The notes beneath the pieces are model-generated. The model was given only the letters and a program-made list of their open reading frames with translations. It made no database searches and was not told the DNA's origin. Both the position numbers and the translations under genes were made by a program. Below are positions 1 through 11,628 of a DNA stretch of 64,000 bases, one piece after another. The number at the start of each line of letters is the position of its first letter. Within the stretch, counting starts at the first letter, position 1. The stretch covers positions 9,632,292 to 9,696,291 of the forward strand of contig OZ005697.1 of the NCBI GenBank assembly GCA_963930775.1. The letters run 5' to 3'. The stretch comes from Cliona cf. orientalis. Taxonomy: Eukaryota > Porifera > Demospongiae > Clionaida > Clionaidae.

Positions 1-200
1 CAAGTCCCTGATGAAAATTAATGGTAAGTCGTACACTTTTAATATTATATGACATCACTAATAATAATATTATGTATTCTAACCAATTTGCAGGTATGTA
101 TACAGAGTTGTATATATTGAAGGGAAAGACTGGCCGTGAAGACCAGGAGCCAGAGGGCCAATCCCACCCACTGGGGGATCGCCTCATTTACAACGAATAA
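1..200 (+). CDS. 3' end of an unidentified gene (last two exons)
   Basis: Two exons join in frame: 1-23 and 94-200, across a 70-bp intron (GTAAGT donor at 24, TTGCAG acceptor ending at 93), stop TAA at 198-200. The visible tail is 42 residues and includes SLMKINGMYTELYILKG followed by a polar end. The pattern S/LLxxxGxYxxLY is what follows the nucleotide-binding domain in ABCB-type half-transporters, so this could be the tail of an ABC transporter, but 42 residues are too few to be sure. The gene lies left of the window. It is outside the tandem array and its downstream DNA is AT-rich. Confidence 0.55.
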
Positions 201-734
201 GGTTAATACTGATTAACTTGATCATGAATTGCTATAATAATATATGACATGTACATTAAATTTTTATCTATCACAATGCTCAATATTCTTTACTTAATCC
301 TTTTCACTTCATTCATTATTATTATTATTCATGATTCTTTTCACTTCATCGAATAAGCATATCATATTATAATATGATGTATGTATATCATCATTTCCCT
401 CGTGATCATTAATATTATATTATTTTTATTTAGTGATTATCATTCTATTTCCAATATTATTATAACACGATTTTAACATATCTAAACCGTGATTTCCAAT
501 CGAATTACAATATATTTTCCAACAATATCCAAGAATAGATATAAAACCAACAGGATAATTTCAATAGTATTATCGTACTTTTCCAGTGGTATCGCAATGG
601 TTTCCCAAGAAAAACGCGCGCCTAATTTTTGATACTTCTCCACTACAATTCCTACTATTAGAATTACCCCTGATTTGTGCAAAATTCCTATACTTTCAAA
701 ACACATTTCCTACAGCATTTTCCAGTAGTGTAAC
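201..734. other. AT-rich intergenic stretch up to the array breakpoint
   Basis: I see no gene, RNA or clear inverted repeat here. The sequence is very AT-rich (many TATTAT runs). Similarity to the tandem blocks starts abruptly at about 735, so this is the left edge of the array. Confidence 0.6.
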
Positions 735-737
735 TAC

Positions 738-1240
738 CTTAAGGTGCTGTGCCTCTTCCTGCAAAGGAGAGAAATAATGACAAAGATACAACTTGTTGTC
801 TAAGCATCAGTCATGGGAGGCAGGGACACTCACTACCACAAGGACACCCTCCACCCAACACATCAAAACCTCCCCTTCAAACTAACTCAGTCTTGTCAAC
901 TGTGATGAGCACATCATCAAAAGAGACATTGACAAGAAAATCCTCAACGAAACAGGCTCCAGGATAACACTACATATACTTTGAACCCACTGTATACCAT
1001 GACAGTATCTTACCTCTAACTTGATCAACTCTGGATCTCTCTCCCCCACTCTCTGCAAGAGAAACAAGAAACACAGCACTCATCAATGTCAGTTGCTTTT
1101 GTGTTTGATGATCTGGTGTCGCACTATAAACATAGCCTACGACACATTCAAAGCTAAAATTATGGATAAACTCTGATATACTTTAAAACGTATCATTATA
1201 TTGATATGACGCACCCTCAGTCTCCTTCCAAAATCATCAT
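738..1240 (-). pseudogene. 5' remnant of a third coiled-coil GTPase gene (exons 1-3 only)
   Basis: Three exons align with exons 1-3 of the two intact GTPase genes: about 1215-1240, 1014-1052 and 738-758. Exon 2 (RVGERDPELIKLE) and exon 3 (EEAQHLK) keep length and splice sites. Exon 1 is 26 nt instead of 27: one base is missing just after the ATG, so the start codon is out of frame and meets a stop within a few codons. All downstream exons (GTPase, COR, Death) are absent because the array ends here. It is a dead fragment but keeps a third version of the variable coil sequence. Confidence 0.75.
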
Positions 1241-1476
1241 TAAAAATGACATTGTAAACCAGATCATCCATATACATAGTAGTAGCTCTGCAACTGAAGA
1301 CACACCCTATTTCCATTAAACCGAAAATAATAAAATCGTGATCATAATACATACACTTATGACGACCTTTATCAATCACATTTTTAGGAAATTCCAACAT
1401 AACAATGATAAATAGCTGTATGCAGAGGCTGGCTGTGACTCACTCCTACAAAACAATTAAGCAACTAATGATACTA

Positions 1477-3615
1477 TCATAAAACAGTTCTCTTGTCTCT
1501 CTGCTTTGCCCTAGACTGAGTTCTGTGCTTAGCAACAGCTGCATTGTAGTACTTCTGCAGGGGGAGAGAGAGAGAGGAGGGGGGGAGGAATACAGAAATA
1601 CTGAATACATGGCTACATGAAATAGTACTTGTATCTTCATGCATTTAACCAGTCTGATATACACACATGTGATGTGAAGTTCTATGGCTTATAGTATCAC
1701 AATGTCATACCGTAAATCGAATATTTCAAATTTCTTCGGACAGCCTGGCTTGTGCGAAAATACATACACAATATGTCCAAAAATTATTTAATGCAAAAAA
1801 GGATTGCATGAAATATTTTAGACACGAATCATTTGCAATTTATGGTACACGTGATCACAACTACCATCTGCGCTGCTCGACCTACCCTCTCTAGCCGTGA
1901 AGCCTTTGACTCTACAGTTGTGAGTGGAGCTGGTCCCATTTGGAAGATCTCCCTCAGCAGCTCATTCCCCTGGATGTGTGACGTCATACCAGACCCAAGA
2001 ACCTCTCGGAACATGTTGTACTGAATCAGCCGAGACCAGCTGTCCAATGAGATGCTCTCTAGACCAACCTTCACTGTTCGCTCGGGAGCACCTTAAGTCA
2101 CAGATGCAATTTTAACATAAAAATAATATAGACATCATGAAAATTCAATAGTTCAAGAACCATAATTATATGTGAAACCATCCCAGTTTGAAGGCAGATA
2201 TATTAATTGTGTGGGGGTGGGGTGGGAAGCTGAACAGTTATTATTAATTTTGGACATTGGCAGCATGTATAGAACATGCTCAAAAAAGGCACTCTCCTCT
2301 AAACCTACACCCTGCATTTTATGATAATTACTGACATGCATGTGATGTAATAGTACATGTGACATGCATGTGACATGTAGCTAGCCAGCCAGCGTACATT
2401 GAGTGTTTGCAGTACATCCCTGAAGTGTGCCCTGAGCTGGTTCCTCTCCTTCCTGGCCGTGTAGCGGTTACTCTCCGTCGCCAGCTGCTCAATCAGCGAG
2501 TACGTCTCACAGCTCTCGGCACTCTCCAAGAGGTCAGAGTCCACCTCCCTCCCCAGCTCAAAGAGGATGGCCACGGCTTGACCGATGGCTAGCCGGGCCG
2601 TTGAGCTGGCCCCGCCCCCTCCAGCTTGTCCAATAGGGTGTTGAACACAGGGAGGAGGCTGCATAGGAAAATGAAAAATGTTGTGTACTAGTCTAGCATG
2701 CTCATTCACTGGGATAAAGCTTTTTTTTAATTTACAGAGCATTATAGAATTTCTTAAAACATTGACATACTACTGTACATGAAAATTCAGACCATGAGTT
2801 AATAAATTTTTCGTCGATAAAAAATTTTCATTTTACCATGAAAATTAATAGTTTAGCTGTAGGTAGGCAGTGTGAGTTACCTGTGAAAGAGCCCTGGTAT
2901 GACATGGTTGGGGGCCACAGAGAGTAGGAGGCTACAGCTCTGGGCACATGACGCCATCATCACTTCGTCTCTCTTGCTCTTCTTGAAGAGGTCTTCACAG
3001 AATCTCAGCGTCTGCTCCACCTCGTAGAGGTCGGCCGCACCGATGAACCCTATGACCCCCAGCAGGATCACACACTACATCCACCACAGAGAGGGAGAAA
3101 AAAACAAAAAGAGTGCTTATGAATAGGATCACAAAATCTCTCTAAGTTTTATTGGGGGGGGGGGGGTCTTCCAATGCATAGAATGGATTGTTTATGTTTA
3201 ATAACATTAAAAAATTTCAGGAACTGAAACCAGAGATTTCACAGACTACTGCAATTCTCAGACATCTAGGGTGCTTAATATTAAACCATGATTTTTTCTT
3301 GGCTAGGTTTCACAAATTTACATGTAACGTCCATAATATCGTACTACCCCTCCTACCTTTGCCCTCTCCTGCACTGCCACGGTGTGGTCAGTGGCCAGCT
3401 GGGAAACTGTTGGTTTGAGAGCAGCTGACACATCAGGATGATCTGTTCCAAACTGCACCACTAGCAGGGTGGACAGCTGAATCAACTCACACCTCTCTCG
3501 ACCTTGGACTGAGGGAGGGGGGAGAGAGAGAGAGAGGATGATAAATTATGTGATCTTATTTCTGATTCATGGACTCACCTCGTCTCAGATTTCTAATGAT
3601 GATATCCACCAATGT
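1477..3615 (-). pseudogene. IFRD1: IFRD truncated copy 1
   Basis: Matches exons 4-9 of the intact IFRD gene: 3579-3615 (exon 4, changed 5' edge), 3357-3508, 2881-3074, 2398-2658, 1886 to about 2094, and 1477-1554. Exons 1-3 are missing. Two lesions are visible: exon 7 is 261 nt instead of 262 (one C lost from a C run near 2617), which shifts the frame, and about 10 bp covering the acceptor of exon 8 are deleted near 2095. The last exon still encodes the conserved KYYNAAVAKHRT tail. It should not make a functional protein. Confidence 0.85.
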
Positions 3616-4127
3616 CTAGTACAATTATATTACATGCAGATGCTACCAATTAGCATAGATTCAGTAGGTTCAAACTTAAAGTACGTACATGTGACAGATG
3701 TCACATACAGTCATACACCCATGCCCCCCAGTGCAATGAACATAAATTTTGACCTCACAGCACTGATCAAAGAACAACTATGGATGTTGTTTCTTGTTCA
3801 GAGCATGACTCTACCAGTTGTAGCTGGTGAGAGAGACTGAGTGACTGACTGCATTGCCATTTTAGTCTGGGTGCCAGCCCCTTTACAAGAGGAACTGGCA
3901 CCCAGGCTATTGCCATTTGAGGGGAGCACATACCAGCTGGGTTTGGTTGAATGGGTCAGAATATTCTAAAGTCACACGCTCGCAGCTGCTTGAGTCCCAG
4001 GTAAGACAATGCACTTGTTCACAAAAAAAGTTTGTTATACAATACAATATTAAATTTAAAAAAAACTAAGTCAATACACACAGTGGCAATTACTTGGTGG
4101 GCGATACGTATGTGCAAGCAGTGTAAT

Positions 4128-7100
4128 TCAGTTAGCTGATGCTGACAGTGCAGATCGAATCTCTTCGAGGAGTGCCTGTTGGTCACAGTCCTCAAGTAGT
4201 TCAATGAGTGTGCCCCACGAGCAGGGTCTTACTCCATTCCCACTGAGCCAGTGCTGGAACATGGCACGGCAACAATCCTCGGGGTCACCACGGTACTTCT
4301 TCTCGATCGACTCTATCTTTGCACCAGTATCGTCAAAGTTCATGATGAATCCCAGATCACGCCAGTGAGGGGCCAGCCGGGAGATGATTCTGATCTTTCC
4401 ACCAGCTGCTGTTTTAAGCAGCGATAACTGGGCAATGGTCGGTGGGGAATCTGAGAAAGAGAGAAAGATGATCATTATCAGCAAAATACAATAGATGTGC
4501 CATAGTTATGAGTCAAAATTTAAAGCATGTATGCAGAAACTAGCAAGTCATACTAACCAATATGGGGTGGGGCAGAAGAGCCACTGCGCATGCTGTTGGT
4601 CGATACAACACTGGTGGCACTGGTGGGGGTCTTCCGCTTTTGTGGAACTAAAGAAAGATATTAAACAATAATATCATGCAATGCGGCCATAATCACATAA
4701 GAAACTAACCAAGTGTTGTTGGGGAGTCACCACTAGCTGAAGTAGGCAGATCCGGTCCAGAAGCAGCACCTTGTGGAGCTGTAAGGAAGAAATTTGATCA
4801 GCTAAAATTGATAACTACAGTCATATATTTTGATAAACTTACCTCTTGGAGTTATGAACCAAATAGAGTGCCGATCGTCTAGTAGGCCAGAGAGTTGTTG
4901 AATGTCGCAGAACCAGTACTTCTTATCCTTGGTGAGTGTTGCCGTGTGTTGCTTGAGCTCCTGAGCAGGCTGGTCAGCCGAGGAGGAAGGAGGGGAAGGG
5001 GAGGGAGAGGTGTGGGGACAGAGGAAAGCAAGTTCAGGCTTTGTCGTCTTGTAGTTCAGTCTGCTACAAGCTGCTCGTATGCCGTTGAGGATGGCCTGCC
5101 TGATGGTGGGGAAGTGACCAGCGTACTCACTGCGAGGTACAGGAGCTGTTGCGCTCACGTGGATTTCGATGTAAGCGTTGGAATCAATGAGTGTGATCGT
5201 GCATGGAGGGCTGATGAGAAGCTGAAGGCTAACGCAGTTGCGATAAAGACACTGATTGGATTTGAGAAGAAGGTCCCACGCACAGTGCCGGATGAGGTGG
5301 GTCACAAGGCAGCAGAAGACTCCAGCACGTCGAGAGCCACCTGGAAATCGAACAAGAAGAGTGGCTGCTACTGGAGAGGACACTCGATACTTCTCAAGCT
5401 CGGCTTCTGAGAGAGTCGGCAAGAGAGAGAGCATCAGGTAGTACTTCTGTTGCTTGGAACTGTCGGGGTCCTTGAGCCAATCAGGTGGAGGGATTTCAGC
5501 AAAGACAAGCAGACTCATCAAAAGCTTGGAGAGATCATCTTTTGAGAAGATGCCCTGGACATAGTGTCGAGGAAACTGCTCTAAGATATCTTCACTAACC
5601 ACACCGTGATCACGGAAGTGCCTCCAACCTCTCATCACTGGCGTATCGGGAGAAGGCTTACCAGCTTCTGCTGCAACTACAGGCTGCCTCAGTAGGTAGC
5701 TATGGTAAACTAACTCAGAGACCTTGTCGAGCTGGATCTGTGAGTCGACAAAGACCACCTTTGGAAGGACCTTGGGGGAGTACTTGATGACATTGAGCTC
5801 ATCAAAGTACACCAGGGCAGCATCGAATGACTCTTCTCGTATGTTGAGCAGTCGAGCCATTTGAAGGCACTCGGCTCGGCTGAGGACCCCTCTACCCAGC
5901 TCCTTGGCTAGCTCCTGAAGAAGCAGCTCCAAGACATACCACCAGATAGGAACCTTCTTCACCTCCCTAGCTCCTGACTTCTCCACAGCACATCGCATGG
6001 TGTGAGCGATGGCTTTCTCTCTCTGACCTCGGCCGAGGGCATTGAGGGGAAAGAGCAGCTGCTTCATGTCACAGGAGAAGTAGACAAGTTGATCAGAGAA
6101 CTCTGGCTCAAGCATTTCCAACAGCTGCTTATTTTTTTCCTCCAGTGTTTCGACTCTCTCTCCAGCCAGAGGAGGTTGGTCGGAGGACTGGGCAGCTGCA
6201 CCAGAGGAGGAGGAGGATGGCTCAGGACTGGCCTGGGAAAGTGAGAGCTGCTTCTTCATTTTCTCCTCCAGCTGGTCAAGGTGAGTGCCCACCATGATGA
6301 TGCTGGGGGGCTTCTCTTGAGTGGAGTAGGATTGGATGGTGTTGACAAGACACTGGATTGTGTCTTTGGCCGAGAGCTGGGACTGCTGAGGTACTCCGAC
6401 ACGCTTACCCTCATCGTAGTACTCCACTGCTTGGATCTCGTCAAGCTTATCCGTGAGGCGAATGACACACAAGGCGGAAGAGATACTGCGAACAAAGAGA
6501 GGGAGGAGCTCGTGATACTGAGGCTGTCCCCCACAGTCGGAGAAGTAGACCCACAAGGACCTTAGCAGCTGCTCAGTGAGAGGATGGGACAAAGCCTCCA
6601 GCTCACCTCCTTCACTCTTTAGCCTCATGATACACTGCACCAGCTTATCCATGATCCTCGTCACGGCACTCTGGCAGGCATCAGCTGGTAGTGCCACAGC
6701 TCCAGCCGAGGCTCCTCCTTCACCATCACCTGTTGATGAAGCTTCATCTCCCATACCAGTAGCTGCTTTCTTGCTAGGTGAGGCATCTTTGTCGTGCTTC
6801 GTCACCCAGTTGACGATCCTTGCCAAGAAATTCTTCTGCTTCTTTGCAACCTTCGCCATGGCTTCCTTGGGGGTCTCCTCAGGAGCATCAAGAAAGGAGC
6901 TTGTGTCTCGCTCGGCTAGCAGGATCATCCTCGCCACGATCTCCAGCATTTCCTCACCCTTCACCTCCTTCCAATTTCCTTTGAGGGTTTGGATTCTGGC
7001 CTCGGACATTCGCTTGATTTCGATGCGTAGTGGTGTTTCGGCACAGATGGTGCTGCTTCGAAGGTGCGGTGGTCGTTGATCCAGGAGTAGATATTTGATG

Positions 7101-10100
7101 CATGTTTTCCCCACACCAGGTTGGCCCAGCACCACACACACAATGATGATCACTTCAACAAAACCAGCTTTCATAGCTTCATCAAGGAGACGCTTGGATT
7201 CTGAAACTATCATGCATACATGCACACACAGTTACATAAATTTACAAAGATACTAAGCCATACATTATTAATCATGGGGACAATGATCACATTATTCAAC
7301 TGAAGATAAATGTACAGTGGAACCTCCATAATACGGACACCACTGGGACCCTACCAAACTGTCCTTATTATAGAAGTGTCCTTAGTTCGGAGGTTGGTTC
7401 CAAGCATGCATCGTCTCGCAAGCCACACCCCTCAATCAGTGGCACTCACCTGCATCACTGAAACTACTCAGAGAGACAAAAGAAGGTCCAAATGAGGTCT
7501 GATAGAGATAGATATATCGATTTTTGTTATTTTGATCAACCATTCGCATGATGATCCATATGGAACTGCAGCACTAGCGATCGCGATCACACTCGGAGGC
7601 GTGGCCTTGACCGTATTATAGAGGTCATTAACTATGCAATATGTCCGTTTGGGGCGGGACCATGCGTCCGTAATACGGAATAGAGAGGTGTCCTTAATTC
7701 GGAGGTCAGATAAGTACACGTTTCTATGGCCGACCGTTTGGGACCCTCAGTGGCCGTCCGTATAACGGAGGTGTCCTTAATTCGGAGGGCCGTAATAGAG
7801 AGGTTCCACTGTACATACATGTACTAATATTATTATCAACCATACAATCATTGATAACATAATTCTGACAGGCAATTTTTGTGGTATATACATAATAGTT
7901 ATCTGCCAGTAATTGGGGTGCATGAGATGCATGGTCGAATGCACCCCAATTACTGGCAGATAACTATTTTGTTGGTAGTTGACCTCTGTTCATCATTGGC
8001 CTACTTTATGATGACCCAACCCCTTCCCATAGCCGGCAAATTGCCTATAAAAACTTTGGTTGCTAAGCAACTACCAACAAATATACGTATATAACAAGGG
8101 CTCATAGATCCCAAACGGAAAGAGGGCATGTAACAAAAAAAATTTACATCAGTCAGTGGTTGGTAGTAGCAGCTGCTGTCTGGACTGCAAACATGTCCAA
8201 CTCTTCATTTCATCTTGACAGTCACATACATACTGCCATTTAATTTACCACACAGAACAAACTATTGAACCACTAACATGACCACAAACTAGTATACAGG
8301 ATCGCTGCTAGTGCTTCTATGTAAATTTGTAGTAATAAAAATCTGGGTCAGTGTAATCATGTTCTTGCATATACAGTGCAACCAAGCAAGAGAGCAAAAC
8401 TTTTTAAAACCATATTATTGGGCTAAACTCTACACAAACAGACCTATTTGATATCAAAATGGCCACAACAATCAATTTTATTGTGTTTTACAAAATTACA
8501 AATTTCCCATATATAGCTAATACAGAAGCCACACAAGTGCGGGCCCGTTTTCGTAGATTTTTCACTGATTTTGGATAAAAGTTGCTATATCTCGGAAATG
8601 GTAAGGAGTTAAGACTTCACATTTGGGATTTAGTAACTTCATTACAAGTGCTATCTGCCCACCAATTTCTTAACTGACACTAAATAGGAAAAAATGTGCC
8701 TAACATATTTGGCCCTCCAAAAGGGATTTACGGATAATATCTCGTTAGCAATGCACTACACAGCCTCTACACTCATGTCAACTTAACTTTATATGGATGT
8801 GCATGACTGGGTAGAGCGCACACTCTTAACCGAAAATAATACTCATTTAATGTGCCTAACATATTTTGGAGAGCCATGTTATCTTATGAAGCCATAAAAT
8901 GTAAGTAATCACGGATACATCCCATAATTTAAATTCTATGTAGAGTTTATGTTGAAGAAGATTGGTACCAAATTTCAAACTCTTATCTATAATACCGTAT
9001 AGCGGGAAATTTTCGAGGGAGAAAACTTTCGCGGATCGGTAGGAAAGGAGCATTTCGCGGAGAAAACTTTCGCGGAATGCTAAAATTGGTCGCATAATGG
9101 GTGTGGCATGCATAGAATTTCGTGGAGAAAACTTTCGCGGATGACGGAAAATCACAAAATTCGTGAAACTTTTCTCCCTCGAAAGTTTCCCGCTATACGG
9201 TAGATCTTATTTTATGAGCCAAAATAGGCTCAAATTCTGAAATAAAAAGGTTTTGCTCTCTTGCTTGGTTGCACTGTACATGTAGTCAGTTGGGTTAGTT
9301 CAAACTAACTTAAGTGATTTACACAATCACATGTTAACAAATAACAGCCACATTCATTCACATGAACACTGCCATGTTCTGCACTCACCTTCCTTTTCCA
9401 GCAGTCCTAGTCTCTCTTCATAGCCAGTAGCTTCACTCTCATACTCACTGACCCACAACTTATAGTCCTGGATCTTTCCCTCCGCCTCCTCCACTCTTTC
9501 CTGTAGATCCCTCTTCTCCCAGTAATCGGTTGATCTCTTCAGATCTTGTAGTAATAGATCTTTCTCCTAATAATATAAATGATCATGAACATTTTCAGTG
9601 CATACACAAAACTTAATTACTTGATAAATACATGAAGTCACTGTTACCATAGCAACAATATTATGGAAGTAATTATTATTTGAGGTATACAGTAACATAA
9701 TTACTGATGACAGGGCTACCATTAGCCATGGAGATCCACTGCTTAAGTGGGTACCCCACACTAACCCAGTTAATTTAGACAACAGCTTCATGATTAAATA
9801 ATATGATGCATTAATTAGTGAACAAGGGACACACTATTGTGGCTTCCCAATGTCAGAGCTTGTTCACAACTAACACCAACCCACACCAACTGACTCACCA
9901 GTTCACGTGATCTTTGGTATTGCTGATAGTGTGCTTTCAACTGTGAGTAGTGAGAGAGAGTGAGAAGGTAGGATGATCACTGACCAGAGTATGTCAACAT
10001 AATGATAAATACTGTCAACCTTGATGACTTTAATAATTAACATAGCAATGTACTGTGCCCAGGGGCGTAGCCAGGATTTATTGAAAGGGGGGCTGAGTAT

Positions 10101-11575
10101 AAAAAGGGAGTGCACGCGAAGTGTGCAAAAAAATTTTGGTTGACCACGCCCACTAATTGTCACATGATCATGGTTAATTGATAGTTACTAATGTAACTAT
10201 AGTCACCGACACCCATCATTTGACCTTTCAAACTCTTGTATCTTGGAGTGGTGGCGGCCTAGCTTAAGCGCTTAGCAGCTGCATGCCCGAATGAGCTTAA
10301 AATAGTAAGTATAGAAACTTGTCCTTAGTGTTTTATATCATTTTAATTGTAAATTTTATAATTATAGTTTGTCATGCAGCTTCAGCTTGTCAGGCCAAGC
10401 TATTGTACATCCATAGACAGTGGGCCCAAACCAATAAGCCCACTTTGGAAAGACAAAGGGGGGTTCGAGCCCGCTGAGCCCTATGCTAGTTGCGCCCCTG
10501 GTGCCACACCCCCAACAGGTAATGATGACTACTGCAGCGTACACTACATAGACGGGAGTTAGCTAGTTCACATACCACTACCAAACTACACTTCATCATA
10601 CCAAGAGTATATAGAGATTAAAATTTTGCTCATGAAGTTAACTTGCTCTGTCCTATGCTACAGAGACTCAATACTATGTTAGTATTAATTTTGTATGTTA
10701 ATTGGCATGATATTTAACAAAAGCAGGATACCCTCTCTTACATATTTTGCCTCAGCCAGATCATTCTCTAGCATCTTCAGTGACAGTTTCCCTTCGATGT
10801 CTTTCTTCTGTTTGTCATCTTTTGCTTCCTTCTTCTGTTTCTCGAGTTCCTCCACTTCCTGTAGAAAATTAGAATCAGTGCTGCTATGACCACACCCACC
10901 CACTCTCACTCATGACTATTTCTACATACACAGTTCTTTATAATTATGAACACCACTGGTGCTAAACCCTCGGCGCTGTCAGATTTATAGTAATGATATT
11001 ATACTACGTAGGTGGCTATAAAGATGATTGTATAATATTAGGCTGTGTCTAAAATGTAGCGCTTTGAGTACGGGCAAACTAGCCCACCAAAAAAGCTTAG
11101 AAAAAAATGATTATCTAAAGTGGAAAAAAAAAAAATTCAAAGATCAAGCGGGATTCGAACCCATGACCACCCCTCCACCAGCACCAGGCCCAGCCCCAGC
11201 CCTAGTCCACTCAGCCAACCTAGCTCAACGCTGCTGGCTGCTGTTTTTTGCCAACTTAATACATCTCATCCATATGTCCCCTGACCCCGCCTTCGTAACC
11301 CTCGCACCCCTCGCACATGCGTATAACTATCAGGCCTATGCCGTATATAGCGCGACACACCCAGCGTTCTATTTATACGAAAAGTTAGCTGGCCGAGATC
11401 GGAGAAGTCAAGAAGCTTAGAATCAGCAAATGACTCCAAAACTAGCGAACAAAGCGTTCTCTATGAAATCCACACAAATCATGAGTTTGGAACGCCATAA
11501 GGAACCTTATAACATCGCAATTTGGACTCGCAAACGAGGTATGTAGCAGTTAGCGTGGTAACAGACAGACAGACA

Positions 11576-11628
<53 letters not shown>

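Larger units (their letters stand above)
735..3840. repeat. Tandem block 1, truncated (3.1 kb)
   Basis: This stretch aligns with 12895-15975 and with 25101-28824. It holds the first three exons of a GTPase gene remnant and a truncated IFRD copy. Its right edge, just after the repeated GTAGCTGGTGAGAGAGACTGA, is the same novel joint as at 15975. Its left edge cuts the GTPase gene right after coding exon 3. Confidence 0.85.

Noticed and set aside
3862..3908. Hairpin TCTGGGTGCCAG / CTGGCACCCAGG downstream of GTPase paralogue B as a terminator
   Set aside because: Animal pol II genes do not use such terminators; it is a short inverted repeat found at both block joints.
4895..5410. 171-aa plus-strand frame, with a twin at 17063-17578
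   Set aside because: It is the reverse complement of the conserved GTPase/COR exon on the minus strand; it is open in both blocks only because that exon is conserved.
6576..7079. 167-aa plus-strand frame
   Set aside because: Antisense shadow of the GTPase domain exon.
7200..7207. Alternative acceptor ATAG at 7207 for the GTPase exon of paralogue B
   Set aside because: It also keeps frame, but paralogue A lacks that AG, while the TTTCAG acceptor is present in both.
11138..11228. Candidate working tRNA gene
   Set aside because: A and B boxes are good, but no matching acceptor stem or clean anticodon arm is visible, and it sits in a mobile insertion.
11028..11420. 130-aa plus-strand frame rich in Pro and Ala
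   Set aside because: It covers a tRNA-derived, low-complexity mobile insertion absent from the sister block; no exon structure.
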